Below are positions 1 through 8,648 of a stretch of 64,000 bases of DNA, piece after piece. How positions within the stretch are numbered: position 1 is the first letter of the stretch; each line of letters starts with the position of its first letter. The notes beneath the pieces were generated by a model. That model was not told where the DNA came from. It saw only the letters and a program-made list of their open reading frames with translations, and searched no databases. Both the position numbers and the translations under genes were made by a program. The stretch is from Lysobacterales bacterium. Its GTDB lineage: Bacteria > Pseudomonadota > Gammaproteobacteria > Xanthomonadales > Xanthomonadaceae. The DNA is taken from NCBI GenBank assembly GCA_020442465.1, contig JAGRJY010000108.1:186001-250000 (forward strand), written 5' to 3'.

Positions 1-63
1 GGATGCCCATTCCATCCAGGCCCTGCCTTCCATCGCGAGCAGAAACAGCGAAGGCGGCGCCAT
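1..63 (-). CDS. N-terminal fragment of an unidentified protein, cut by window edge
   Basis: A minus-strand ATG opens a frame that runs off the left edge of the window after 21 codons. It reads MAPPSLFLLAMEGRAWMEWA, a hydrophobic start that looks like a real protein rather than random sequence. It lies 64 bases downstream of the wax ester synthase gene on the same strand, so the two could be cotranscribed; lipid hydrolases often sit beside WS/DGAT genes, but nothing in 21 residues identifies the family. No strong ribosome binding site is visible. Confidence 0.4.
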   Translation of the reverse strand, partial: MAPPSLFLLAMEGRAWMEWAS

Positions 64-127
64 GTCGCGCGGGCGCGCCTCAGACGCCGGCGACGGCGCG
101 ATCGATCGCGCCTTGCTGCGCACGGCG

Positions 128-1534
128 CTACGCCTTGCCGCCATCGGCAAACTCCTTTCTTCGCGCATCCAGGGCGCGCTGCATGCCGCGCAGCAGCACC
201 TCGGGTCGATCGCAGGCCTCCCGGGCCGTCACCACACCGACTTCCAGCGAACCTGCGTAGCTGACAAGGGTGATGTTGAGCGCCAGGCCATGGGTGACGA
301 TCGAGACCGGATAGAAATGCTCGATGCGCATGCCGCCAAGATAGAGCGGTACTGGCACACCAGGCACATTGGACACCACCAGGTTCGCCAGAGGCGGCAA
401 CTTCTCGGAAAGCTTGCCGCGCTGCCAAAGCCGACTGAGACCGGACACCCAAAGCGGTGCGGCGAAGCCCGGGAAATCAGTCGGAATCAGATCCTTGAAC
501 GCGGCGACTCGTCCCTTGATGGTTCGCGTGGCGGCGACGATGGCCTCACCGCGCGCGCGGCGGTTCGGCTCGTCGGTGGCCAGCGGACACTGCACCATCG
601 AGACTTCATTGCCTTCCTGCGAGCCTTCGGCACGCACCGACACCGGCATGGCGGCGATCAGCGGTTTCTCGGGCAGTTCGTTGCGCCGCTTGAGCCACTC
701 GCGCACGGCATCGGAGACCAGGATCATCACGCCATCATTCAGGCTGCCGCCGTACGCCGCGCCCAAGCGCTTCACGTCCTGCATGGGAAACGAGGCAAAC
801 GCCACGCTGCGCGCTTCGCCAATGTTGTGATTGAAGCGGGTGCGCGGCGCCATCCACAGCGACGCGCGCAGGCTCGACCAGGACGTTTCCTGCACCTTCT
901 TGCCCAACTGGCGAAGCAGGTCGGGGGCCTCGCGCCACCACTCCGACAGCTGCCGCGCCGACAGTCGCAATGCTGCGCGCCGCGCGCCGCGTTGTGATGC
1001 CGGCCGATCCTCATCGTCGGCAGCATCGCTGGCCCCCATGGGCACTGGCTGCAGGTCGACCAGAGCGGAAGTGACCTTGACCCCGGCCTGGCCATCCAGC
1101 AAGGCGTGGTGCGAGCGCAGGTACAGCGCCAGCCGGCCGCCTTTCAGGCCGTCGATGACCACGGCTTCCCACATCGGACGATCGCGATCCATCGACTCGG
1201 CGTGCCACTCGGCGATCGCTGCACGCAGTGCCGCGTCGTCGCCGGGACGGCGCAGTGTGCGCACGACGACGTGCTGATCGAAGTCCACCTTGGCGCGCTC
1301 GCGCCACACCGGATGACCCAGCCCCAATGGCGCCTCGACCAGCACCCGACGCAGCAGGCCCAGAGGTCGAAGCCGCGCAATCAGATGGGCACGCAACGCT
1401 TCGGCGGCAGGCAGCCTGGTTCCTTTCACCGGCTTCAGCACGATCAGGCTGCCGGTGTGCATCGGATTGCCCGATGACTCCAGATAGAGGAACAGCGCGT
1501 CGAGCCCGGTGAGCGGTTTGAATCCCTTGGGCAA
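128..1534 (-). CDS. Wax ester synthase / diacylglycerol acyltransferase (WS/DGAT)
   Basis: A 468-residue acyltransferase that joins acyl-CoA to long-chain alcohols or diacylglycerol, making wax esters or triacylglycerol as storage lipid. The active-site motif HHxxxDG is intact at residues 142-148 (HHALLDG), and the N-terminal PLTGLDALFLYLES is typical of the bacterial family. Length matches the usual 450-480 residues. The start is a TTG (reading MPKGFKP); no in-frame ATG precedes the conserved N-terminus, so TTG is preferred. It may be cotranscribed with the fragment at the left edge. Substrate choice (wax ester or triacylglycerol) cannot be told from sequence. Confidence 0.93.
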   Translation of the reverse strand: MPKGFKPLTGLDALFLYLESSGNPMHTGSLIVLKPVKGTRLPAAEALRAHLIARLRPLGLLRRVLVEAPLGLGHPVWRERAKVDFDQHVVVRTLRRPGDDAALRAAIAEWHAESMDRDRPMWEAVVIDGLKGGRLALYLRSHHALLDGQAGVKVTSALVDLQPVPMGASDAADDEDRPASQRGARRAALRLSARQLSEWWREAPDLLRQLGKKVQETSWSSLRASLWMAPRTRFNHNIGEARSVAFASFPMQDVKRLGAAYGGSLNDGVMILVSDAVREWLKRRNELPEKPLIAAMPVSVRAEGSQEGNEVSMVQCPLATDEPNRRARGEAIVAATRTIKGRVAAFKDLIPTDFPGFAAPLWVSGLSRLWQRGKLSEKLPPLANLVVSNVPGVPVPLYLGGMRIEHFYPVSIVTHGLALNITLVSYAGSLEVGVVTAREACDRPEVLLRGMQRALDARRKEFADGGKA

Positions 1535-1737
1535 GGCAGATTCCGCGTTGGGAAAGGGAGAGCATAGTGAATCCGGCCGCTACCGCCATGCTGCGTCGCG
1601 TCATGGCGCGTCCAAACGGGGCGAATGCAGGTCTGCGGCGAACTCCTCGACCTCGATCCGGAACCTATCCATCGCAACGGCACTGGGTATATCCTCCCAG
1701 ACAACAGCGGACTTGGTTCGACTCTTCGGGGGAAGGC

Positions 1738-2199
1738 ATGAGCAATGGTTCGAGCGGCATCGGCCGCATCCTTGGCGGTCTCGGCTCGATGCTGGGCCTG
1801 GGCGGTGGAACGATCGACCCCGACCGGCAGATGGTGCTGGAAGTGCTGTTCGGCCTGCTCGGCTATCTGGCCAAGCTCGACAGCCTGATCACCAGCCACG
1901 AGGCCGACTACATCAACCAGCTCATGGACGAGATGAAGCTGTCCATGAAGGAGCGCGAGATCGCCAGCACGTCGGCGCAGCGCGGCAAGAATCGCGAAAT
2001 CGACGTCAAGGCCGAGCTGTCGCGTTACCGCCAGCGGTATCCCTATGGCACGCAGGAATGCGAGAAGCTTTACGCCGCGCTGGTCGAACTGGCCGCGGCC
2101 GACGATCGACTGCGGCCGAAAGAGCGCCAGTTCCTGGAGACCGTCACTGTCGAACTGGGCTACGAGCTGAAGGATCTCGACGCGCGCCTGGCAGACTAG
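1738..2199 (+). CDS. TerB-like (tellurite resistance/DjlA N-terminal type) protein
   Basis: A 153-residue protein. A glycine-rich N-terminus (residues 1-26) is followed by a helical domain resembling TerB/DjlA-N proteins, ending in LVELAAADDRLRPKERQFLE, a typical acidic metal-binding loop of that fold (ADDRLRPKE). The ATG is chosen because GGGGGAAGGC lies directly upstream; the frame is open further 5' but without a better start. It is divergent from the WS/DGAT gene. The family is linked to stress and membrane-associated signalling; no specific role can be assigned. There are no membrane segments or signal peptide. Confidence 0.75.
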   Translation: MSNGSSGIGRILGGLGSMLGLGGGTIDPDRQMVLEVLFGLLGYLAKLDSLITSHEADYINQLMDEMKLSMKEREIASTSAQRGKNREIDVKAELSRYRQRYPYGTQECEKLYAALVELAAADDRLRPKERQFLETVTVELGYELKDLDARLAD

Positions 2200-2210
2200 G
2201 CCGTACCTGG

Positions 2211-2243
2211 GGTTGGGCGGTGGATGACGACCGCCCCTACCCG
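2211..2243. other. Imperfect hairpin between convergent genes
   Basis: GGGCGGT and ACCGCCC pair perfectly across an 8-base loop, and the flanking bases extend the stem with one bulge (GGGT/ACCC). It sits between the convergent TerB-like and binding-protein genes, where a bidirectional terminator would be useful, but there is no T tract. It could also be a REP-type dispersed palindrome; no second copy was noticed in the window. Confidence 0.4.
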
Positions 2244-2359
2244 GAGCAACTGAACCTCCCACCGCGCACAGGTTTCGGCGCTGCCGACTGCCGTTGCACC
2301 TTGCCGAACTTGCGCCGTCGCCGACAGCGCACTGAGCGCCGCAGCCCGATCCCGGCAGG

Positions 2360-3154
2360 CTACTGCTCGGGCTGGGCGCTCTCCCAGTCCGTCAGCCCGT
2401 AAGGCTCGAGGATCTTTCCGAGCTCTCCGCTCGCGCGCAGCTGGCGCGTACCTTCCTCGAACATGCTGGTGAACTGCGCGCCGCGCAGGTTGGCCTTGGT
2501 ACAGGCAATGAAGATCGGCGTGGGCTCTTCATCCACCACCACCTGGGCCTTCAGGCGTCCGACCATGTCGAGCTGCTTCAGGTTGTGGGCGATGACGTTG
2601 CGGTCTTCGACGAACACATCACCCAGTTTCGCCACCAGCTTGGAGATCGCGCTCATGGCGGCGCGCCCGCCGCTGGTCACCGGCACGACCACGGCCGGGT
2701 TGCCGGCATTCTGTTCAATCCACGGGTCGAGCTCCTCACCGTAGGAGTAACCCGGAATATAGATCAGCCGCTTGGCCTTGATCGCCTCGATCGAGCCGAT
2801 CACCTGCTTGCTGCCCTCAAGCGTGTAGGCCACGTTCTGCGACGAGCCCCAGGACAGGCCCGGCAAGACCATGCCCTCGGCCTCTTCCTCGTTGGCACCC
2901 ACCACGCAGTCGAACTCGCCCTTCTTCACCGCGGCGAGCGCGTCGTCCCACGGCAGGTGCCGATAGTCGATGGTGTGCCCGTGGTCCTTGGCGATGCGCA
3001 TCGCCAGGTCGATCATGTAGCCGGCCGGACGCAAGGTGGAGGGGCCGTTGTACGGCAGCCACTCGTCTGCCCGGATGGTGATCGTCTCCGCCCTGACGGA
3101 CGCGGAGATCGTCAACGTTGCCAACAACAGCCCGATGCACAGCATGCGACGCAT
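2360..3154 (-). CDS. Periplasmic solute-binding protein, amino-acid ABC type (SBP family 3)
   Basis: A 264-residue exported binding protein. A signal peptide (MRRMLCIGLLLATL, cleavage likely after VRA near residue 20) precedes a family 3 fold: TITIRADEWLPYNG, then a middle GEFDCVVGANEEE and a C-terminal FEEGTRQLRASGELGKIL. Such proteins bind amino acids or related small solutes in the periplasm. No permease or ATPase gene is adjacent, so it may work with a distant transporter or as a sensory protein. The start is the ATG after GGAGGCAGGACC; an upstream ATG would bury the signal peptide. Confidence 0.82.
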   Translation of the reverse strand: MRRMLCIGLLLATLTISASVRAETITIRADEWLPYNGPSTLRPAGYMIDLAMRIAKDHGHTIDYRHLPWDDALAAVKKGEFDCVVGANEEEAEGMVLPGLSWGSSQNVAYTLEGSKQVIGSIEAIKAKRLIYIPGYSYGEELDPWIEQNAGNPAVVVPVTSGGRAAMSAISKLVAKLGDVFVEDRNVIAHNLKQLDMVGRLKAQVVVDEEPTPIFIACTKANLRGAQFTSMFEEGTRQLRASGELGKILEPYGLTDWESAQPEQ

Positions 3155-3287
3155 GGTCCTGCCTCCGCTCGTTGTCTGCCTGGCATGGTGAACCCGAACC
3201 GCCACCGCGGCAAGACGCACGACGAGCCCGATCCGGGTGCGTCTTGCGTGCTCACGGGTTATCGCAAGGCCCGGGCCGCTCGCCGCG

Positions 3288-3923
3288 CTACGACCACTCG
3301 GTCAGCCCCTCGCGCCGATACAGCTCGGCAAAGCTCGGACGCGCCTTCATGCGCTGCGCAAACTCGGCCAGCGGCGCCCAATCCGTTGCCGGTCGGGGCA
3401 TGTTGCGCGACCAGCGCATGACCATCGTGAGATAGAAGTCCACGGCAGAAACCTGTCCGCCGAGCAGGTAGCCGCCGGCCGAACTACCGATCCACGTCGA
3501 CCAGCGATCCCACTCGCCTTCGATCTGCGCCCGCACCTTCTGCTTGACGGTATCCGTGCCGGATTCGTCGGTGATGTCCTGCGGATAGAACCAGTGCCGG
3601 AACGGCGGCTGGAGACCGTTGGAAATGCGGAACATCGCCTGCAGGAAGGCCGGATAGCGCTCATCCGCGGCACTCGGCATCAGCGCCTTGTCGGGATGGC
3701 GGGCCGCCAAGAGGGCGACGATGGCGCCGGTTTCCACCACGGGCTTGCCATCGACCAGCAGGGTCGGAATGACCCCGGCCGGGTTCAGGGCGAGGTATGC
3801 AGGTTGCTTGTGCTCGCGCGCGTCCACGTCGAGGCGCCTCGCCTCGAATGGCACGTCGAGCTCCAGCAGCAGCCAGTGCACGACGAGGCTGGCGGCCCCC
3901 GGGGCGTAGTAGAGCGTGTACAT
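3288..3923 (-). CDS. Glutathione S-transferase family protein
   Basis: A 211-residue soluble GST. The thioredoxin-like N-terminal domain (residues 1-80) begins MYTLYYAPGAASLVVHWLLL and contains the cis-proline and glutathione-gamma-Glu contacts NPAGVIPTLL and VVETGAIVALL. The C-terminal helical domain carries SAVDFYLTMVMRW, a variant of the N-capping box (S/T-x-x-D). Length is normal. It probably conjugates or reduces small electrophiles with glutathione; the substrate is unknown. It is divergent from uup and has no operon partner on its 5' side. Confidence 0.88.
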   Translation of the reverse strand: MYTLYYAPGAASLVVHWLLLELDVPFEARRLDVDAREHKQPAYLALNPAGVIPTLLVDGKPVVETGAIVALLAARHPDKALMPSAADERYPAFLQAMFRISNGLQPPFRHWFYPQDITDESGTDTVKQKVRAQIEGEWDRWSTWIGSSAGGYLLGGQVSAVDFYLTMVMRWSRNMPRPATDWAPLAEFAQRMKARPSFAELYRREGLTEWS

Positions 3924-4130
3924 GCTGGTTTCCTGGTCGATGGCAGAGTCGCACCGGCGCGAGAGATCACCTCACGGCCGGCGCAGGGGCGGGTGTCATC
4001 CTCGCATGCGCGAGGCAGGCAGATCGCGTCCCTGCCCTGGTCCTGATCACGCGCGCTGACGCGATCAAGGATAATGCGCGTCCCTCGCGCCCCGGTGCGC
4101 CCGCCCTCACAGGCTTCAGGAACCACTCGC

Positions 4131-6032
4131 TTGCCACTGCTGTCGCTTCAACGCATCGACTACTCGGTCGGCGGCCCACCGCTGCTCGACGGCATATCCC
4201 TGCAGCTCGAACGCGGCGACCGCGCCTGCCTGATCGGCCGCAACGGCGCCGGCAAATCGACCCTCATCCGTCTCGTGTCGGGACAGATCCAGGCGGAGGG
4301 CGGCGAGATCCGTCTCGAACCCGGCGTCCGCATCGGCGTGCTCGCCCAGGAAGTGCCGGCCGGCCTGCCCGGAAGCGTCTACGAAGTAGTGGCCCACGGA
4401 GCCGGTCAGATCGGCGACCTGCTCGCGGACTACGAACTGGCCCTGCACGCTGAACCGCTCGACGAGGCGCGGGTGCAGCGGCTGCACGACGCCCTCGACG
4501 CACAGTCCGGCTGGACCCTCGATGCCCGCATCAAGCAGGTGCTGGATGTCTGCGAGTTGGACGGGACGCGCTCGTTTGACGTGCTTTCGGGTGGCATGCG
4601 CCGACGGGTCATGCTCGCCCGGGCCCTGGTCATGCAGCCGGACATCCTGCTGCTCGACGAGCCGACGAACCATCTCGATCTTCCGGCCATCGAGTGGCTG
4701 GAACGACTGGTGATGGACTTTGCCGGCGCGGTGCTCTTCGTGACCCACGACCGGCGCTTCCTGCAGCGCGTGGCGAACCGCATTCTCGAACTCGATCGCG
4801 GACAGCTGACTGACTGGCCGGGCGACTACGCCAATTACCTGCGTCGCCGCGAAGAGCGCGACCACGCGGAGGCGCTTGCTTTCGCCGCCGAGGATCGCAA
4901 GCTCGCTGCCGAGGAAGTGTGGATCCGCCAGGGCATCAAGGCCCGACGCACGCGCAACGAGGGGCGCGTGCGTGCGTTGAAGGCGATGCGCAACGAGCGC
5001 GCGGCGCGACGAGACCAGCAGGGCAAGGTCAAGGCCGAACTGCTGCAGGCCGATGCTTCGGGCAAGCTGGTGTTCGAGGCCGAACAGGCCGGATTCGAAG
5101 CCGAGGGACGGCGAATTCTCCTGCCCTTTTCCACCCGCGTGCTGCGTAGCGACCGGTTGGGCGTCATCGGTCGCAACGGCTCCGGCAAGTCCACCCTGCT
5201 GCGCCTGCTGCTCGGCGAACTTGCACCGAGCTACGGCAGCATCCGCCGCGGCAGCCAGCTCGAGGTCGCCTACTTCGACCAGCAGCGGGCGCAACTGCGC
5301 GAAGACTGGAACGCGCTCGACAACGTGTCGGAGGGCGCCGAGTTCATCGATACGCCGCGCGGGCGCAAGCATGTGTTGGGGTACTTGCAGGACTTCCTGT
5401 TCACGCCGGATCGCGCCCGCGCGCCGATCACCATGCTCTCCGGCGGCGAGCGCCATCGACTGCTGCTGGCCAAGCTGCTGGCGCGCCCCTGCAATACCCT
5501 GGTGCTCGACGAGCCGACCAACGATCTGGATATCGAAACGCTGGAGTTGCTCGAAGACATGCTCACCGAGTTCACCGGCACGCTGATCGTGGTCTCGCAT
5601 GACCGCGCCTTGCTGGATGCCGTGGTGACTTCCTTGCTCTACGTCGACGACCGCGGTGTCGTGCACGAGATGGTCGGCGGCTACAGCGAATGCAGCGCCG
5701 AGATGGCGGCAATCAACCGCGCTGCCGCGCCGGCCGCGGTGAGCGAAGTGCCCGCACCACCCGCACCGACGACCACTGTTTCGCGCCCCGCCGCCACGCC
5801 GAAGCCGGCCAAACTGGGCTATCGCGAACAACGCGAGCTGGCCGAATTGCCGCAGAAGATGGCAGCGCTGGAGTCGGAGATTGCGGCGCTGCAGGAAAAC
5901 CTGAGCGATCCGGCGACCTATCGCGACCGGCCCGAAGCCGTGGCAGAACTCAACCGAAGCCTGGCCGAGCGCCAGGTCGAGCTGGACGCAGCGCTCGAGC
6001 GCTGGGTCGAGCTCGAGTCCCGCACCGAATGA
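4131..6032 (+). CDS. uup: ABC-F family ATPase Uup
   Basis: A 633-residue soluble protein with two ABC ATPase domains and no membrane part, the ABC-F layout; these proteins act on ribosomes or branched DNA. The first domain has Walker A GRNGAGKST at residues 36-44, signature LSGGMRRR and Walker B LLLLDEPTNHLD. The second has GRNGSGKST, LSGGERHR and LVLDEPTNDLD. The C-terminal 75 residues form the coiled coil typical of Uup. The TTG is preferred because the protein then begins LPLLSLQRIDYS, in register with known Uup N-termini, with AGGAA nine bases upstream; an in-frame ATG 57 bases earlier is the alternative. E. coli Uup is about the same size. Confidence 0.93.
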   Translation: MPLLSLQRIDYSVGGPPLLDGISLQLERGDRACLIGRNGAGKSTLIRLVSGQIQAEGGEIRLEPGVRIGVLAQEVPAGLPGSVYEVVAHGAGQIGDLLADYELALHAEPLDEARVQRLHDALDAQSGWTLDARIKQVLDVCELDGTRSFDVLSGGMRRRVMLARALVMQPDILLLDEPTNHLDLPAIEWLERLVMDFAGAVLFVTHDRRFLQRVANRILELDRGQLTDWPGDYANYLRRREERDHAEALAFAAEDRKLAAEEVWIRQGIKARRTRNEGRVRALKAMRNERAARRDQQGKVKAELLQADASGKLVFEAEQAGFEAEGRRILLPFSTRVLRSDRLGVIGRNGSGKSTLLRLLLGELAPSYGSIRRGSQLEVAYFDQQRAQLREDWNALDNVSEGAEFIDTPRGRKHVLGYLQDFLFTPDRARAPITMLSGGERHRLLLAKLLARPCNTLVLDEPTNDLDIETLELLEDMLTEFTGTLIVVSHDRALLDAVVTSLLYVDDRGVVHEMVGGYSECSAEMAAINRAAAPAAVSEVPAPPAPTTTVSRPAATPKPAKLGYREQRELAELPQKMAALESEIAALQENLSDPATYRDRPEAVAELNRSLAERQVELDAALERWVELESRTE

Positions 6033-6042
6033 GGCCCTGAGC

Positions 6043-6528
6043 ATGCCCTACTGCCCCATCGTCGCCACGCTCGGCTATGTCTTGTCCAGCGACGGCAGAC
6101 ACGCACTCATGATCCATCGCAACGCGCGTCCCGACGACCATCACTTCGGCAAATACAACGGCCTCGGCGGCAAGATGGATGATGGCGAGGACGTCGCCGC
6201 CTGCATGCGTCGGGAGATCCACGAGGAGGCGGGCATCGATTGCCGCGCCATGACCCTTCGGGGCACCGTCAGCTGGCCGGGGTTTGGTGCGCGTGGCGAA
6301 GACTGGCTTGGCTTCATCTTCCTGATCACCGCGTTCGAGGGTGAACCGCTGACGAGCAACGCCGAGGGCGCGCTGGAGTGGGTGCCGATCGATGCGCTCG
6401 GCGAGCTCAACCTGTGGGAAGGCGATCGCCATTTCCTGCCCATGGTCTTCGACGGCGACCCCAGGCCTTTTCACGGCGTGATGCCCTACCGCGAGGGCAA
6501 ACCCCTCAGCTGGTCGTTCAGTCGCTGA
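6043..6528 (+). CDS. Nudix hydrolase, MutT/8-oxo-dGTPase type
   Basis: A 161-residue pyrophosphohydrolase. The Nudix box is complete: GGKMDDGEDVAACMRREIHE followed by EAGI, satisfying GX5EX7REUXEEXGU. Upstream lies the GKYNGLGGK approach typical of 8-oxo-dGTP/2-hydroxy-dATP diphosphatases such as MTH1-like proteins, so sanitising oxidised nucleotides is the likely role. The gene starts 10 bases after uup and is probably cotranscribed with it. Exact substrate is inferred by resemblance only. Confidence 0.9.
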   Translation: MPYCPIVATLGYVLSSDGRHALMIHRNARPDDHHFGKYNGLGGKMDDGEDVAACMRREIHEEAGIDCRAMTLRGTVSWPGFGARGEDWLGFIFLITAFEGEPLTSNAEGALEWVPIDALGELNLWEGDRHFLPMVFDGDPRPFHGVMPYREGKPLSWSFSR

Positions 6529-6564
6529 TGACCTTGGCGGTTGCAGCGCTCGTGCAAACGAAAA

Positions 6565-6592
6565 CGGCGCCAGGGAGTGACCCCTGACGCCG
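6565..6592 (-). terminator. Rho-independent terminator of the AP2-like gene
   Basis: CGGCGCCAGGG and CCCTGACGCCG form an 11-base stem with one mismatch and a six-base loop. Read on the minus strand the stem is followed by TTTTCGTTTG. It lies 42 bases past the stop of the minus-strand AP2-like gene and is correctly oriented for it; for the plus-strand Nudix gene there is no T tract. Confidence 0.72.
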
Positions 6593-6634
6593 CTTCAGGC
6601 TCGGACCGGCAAGCCAGTCCGCGGTTGGGCCCGA

Positions 6635-7162
6635 TTACTTCTTGCCGCGCTTGGCGGCCTTCTTCGCCGCCGGCTTGGCAGCACCCGACTTGGCGCCACG
6701 CCCGAACTTGGCGCGATGCGCTTCGACCAGTGCCACGCGATCGGTGGTACGCATTTCGCGGGCCAGGCTGGCGAGCTGGAATGCCTTGCGCTTGCCGAAC
6801 AGCGAGCAGGAGAAACGCACCGTGCGGTCCTTGCCGTTCTCACGCCAGGATGCCACGTACGACTCGCGCGGCTCGCCGTTCGCAGCGGTGCCTTCACGGG
6901 CCAGGCGCACGCCCACCACGCCGCTGCTGTTGCGTTTGCTCATCGCGCCTTCCGAGGTCTTCGGCGACGGCAACGAGCCGACCAGTTCCTGATAGCGGTC
7001 GCGCGCCGCCCGCTGCGAGGCGCGCTTGCCGCCCCAGGCCGCGTCGGAGAAGAACTCCTGCACGAAGACATCGCCGCGACGGATACGCATGAGCCAGCCC
7101 ACCGCGCCGTTCTGCGGGCGGTCGACACGTGAAGCGCCAGTCGGATTTCGCTTTCTTGCCAT
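6635..7162 (-). CDS. Tandem AP2-like DNA-binding protein with Lys/Ala-rich tail
   Basis: A 175-residue basic protein. Residues 77-137 (SSGVVGVRL, then YVASWRENG, FSCSLFGKRKAFQLA) look like an AP2-type fold: three strands and a helix, with the GV-G, W and FG-AF positions kept. Residues 11-60 (VGWLMRIRRGDVFVQEFFSD, then AWGGKRASQRAARDR) may be a second, diverged copy. Residues 151-175 are a histone-H1-like tail (KPAAKKAAKRGKK). Bacterial AP2 domains are mostly known from HNH endonucleases and integrase-like proteins; no nuclease motif is present here. An RBS (AGGGGGG) precedes the ATG, and a terminator follows. A DNA-binding, nucleoid-type or regulatory role is inferred, not shown. Confidence 0.7.
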   Translation of the reverse strand: MARKRNPTGASRVDRPQNGAVGWLMRIRRGDVFVQEFFSDAAWGGKRASQRAARDRYQELVGSLPSPKTSEGAMSKRNSSGVVGVRLAREGTAANGEPRESYVASWRENGKDRTVRFSCSLFGKRKAFQLASLAREMRTTDRVALVEAHRAKFGRGAKSGAAKPAAKKAAKRGKK

Positions 7163-7471
7163 GTTCGCCCCCCTTTATGAGCGAGTGGATTGTGACAGCG
7201 CGAATGCTATCGGCCGACGGATCCTTTGGCTATGGAAATCAGGCGCCACACGGGGGCCTGTGACAATCTTTGACTTTGTAACCAGCTTAACGCCCACTCT
7301 CGCCGCCGATCGGTGGATCGAGTGGCTGGGAAGCTGTGACGCCGTTCCGGTTTTCTTGCGCCGGCGCGCACACGATCGGGTCGTCGAACCTGATGGCTGA
7401 GTGTCCGCATCGCCATCCGGCCCGCCGGAGCTGGGTGTGAAGTGCCGGGGACGGCCCCGGGATGAGCAAGC
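7163..7471. other. Intergenic region upstream of the AP2-like gene
   Basis: About 310 bases with no convincing gene on either strand. Its left part must hold the promoter of the minus-strand AP2-like gene; TTGTCA and CTGTCA are possible -35 boxes but neither has a well-spaced -10. The stretch from roughly 7190 to 7290 is less GC-rich than its surroundings. Its right part lies just past the stop of the unknown 215-residue gene; no clear terminator was found. Confidence 0.5.
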
Positions 7472-8119
7472 TCAGAACCAACCGTAGCCGATCTCGTCGA
7501 AGCTGACGGACCAGGCGCCGGTTTCTCCTCCGCCGCGGGCGAGCACGATCAGGATGCCGCTGGCCTCGATGACAGGGTGGGCATCCGAGTCGCGGACACA
7601 GGCGATCCGGCTTGTTGCCGTCTTGTCGTCTTCATCGAGCCAGGCCGAGAACCAACGGTCGATGCGGGCATGAATGTGCACAAAATAGTCACGCCCATCT
7701 TCAAGCGGCGCGTCGAGCGTCACCGCGTCGCGGTACAGGAAATTGCCGCCGGGCCAGAAGCTCTCCAACACCATGCCCCGCGCCCCGCCGAAACCCGGAT
7801 GGCCCAGGGCGTGGGTGTTCGATTCGCTGGCGAACGCTTCGATGGTGTTGCCCAGCGCAATGCCGCGCCCGGACAACGCGCTCGGCCTGCCGTGCGCATC
7901 GCGCACCAGGCGGGCCTGGAGGATGACCGCGAAATGGGAACCCGGGGAGTGCCGCGACAGCCCCTCGGAGCGAAACCGGAAGCTCAGCCACTGCGTGGCA
8001 GCGCCTGCGGGCCTGGCGACGTCGGCAACTTCGTAGAAATGGCTGGTCGGCTCGTCGTCCGAGTCGATGCGGAAGGAACGGATCGCTGTCTGCGGATCGT
8101 CGCTCCGGGCCGACGGCAT
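7472..8119 (-). CDS. Uncharacterised 215-residue protein
   Basis: A soluble protein with no signal peptide or membrane segment and no family I recognise. It is rich in beta-prone stretches with regularly placed aromatic residues (ATQWLSFRFRSEGL, DGRDYFVHIHARIDRWFSAW, GAWSVSFDEIGYGWF), which suggests a beta-sandwich, perhaps lectin- or concanavalin-like; this is inference from pattern only. Codon use matches neighbouring real genes. The gene starts 43 bases after slyD ends on the same strand and may be cotranscribed with it. The ATG is the first good start, with AAGGCCCC upstream. Confidence 0.6.
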   Translation of the reverse strand: MPSARSDDPQTAIRSFRIDSDDEPTSHFYEVADVARPAGAATQWLSFRFRSEGLSRHSPGSHFAVILQARLVRDAHGRPSALSGRGIALGNTIEAFASESNTHALGHPGFGGARGMVLESFWPGGNFLYRDAVTLDAPLEDGRDYFVHIHARIDRWFSAWLDEDDKTATSRIACVRDSDAHPVIEASGILIVLARGGGETGAWSVSFDEIGYGWF

Positions 8120-8162
8120 CTGCGGGGCCTTGCCGTTCCGGGCTGGCTGACTGGCCCGGGAA

Positions 8163-8648
8163 TCAGTCGTGGTGATGTCCGCCCGGGCCGTGCACGTGAC
8201 CGTGCGCCGTTTCCTCTGCCGTGGCGGCGCGCGTGTCGGTCACTTCGATGTCGAAGTGCAGGGTCTCTCCGGCCAGCGGATGGTTGCCGTCGACCGTCAC
8301 CACATCACCTTCAATGGCGGTCACGCGCACTTCCATCACCCCCTGTTCGCCGCTGGCCTGGAAGTGCATGCCCACCTCCAGCTGCTCGACGCCCTGGAAA
8401 GCTTCGCGAGGCACCTGCTGGGTGAGCTGCTCGTGGTGCACCCCATAGCCCTCTTCCGGCGCCACCGAGACGGAAAACTTGTCGCCGACACCACGACCCT
8501 CCATGGCCTTCTCGAGGCCTTCGACAATGTTGCCGACACCGTGGAGGTATGCGAGCGGCTCGCGACCCTGCGACGAGTCGAGCACCTCGCCCGCGTCGTT
8601 CTTCAGGGTGTAGTGGAAGCTGGCCACGATGTTTTCGCCGATACGCAT
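8163..8648 (-). CDS. slyD: FKBP-type peptidyl-prolyl isomerase SlyD
   Basis: A 161-residue cytosolic prolyl isomerase and chaperone. It begins [20 protein letters not shown], followed by the FKBP core ([25 protein letters not shown]) and the insert-in-flap chaperone region around residues 70-120. The C-terminus is histidine-rich ([13 protein letters not shown]), as in metal-binding SlyD proteins that help nickel delivery, though shorter than in E. coli. The frame is open about 80 codons further 5', but that extension has no family resemblance, so the internal ATG is used. Confidence 0.93.
   Translation of the reverse strand: MRIGENIVASFHYTLKNDAGEVLDSSQGREPLAYLHGVGNIVEGLEKAMEGRGVGDKFSVSVAPEEGYGVHHEQLTQQVPREAFQGVEQLEVGMHFQASGEQGVMEVRVTAIEGDVVTVDGNHPLAGETLHFDIEVTDTRAATAEETAHGHVHGPGGHHHD

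Noticed and set aside
4116..6044. A 642-codon minus-strand frame opposite uup
   Set aside because: Shadow of uup; no start signal and no family resemblance.
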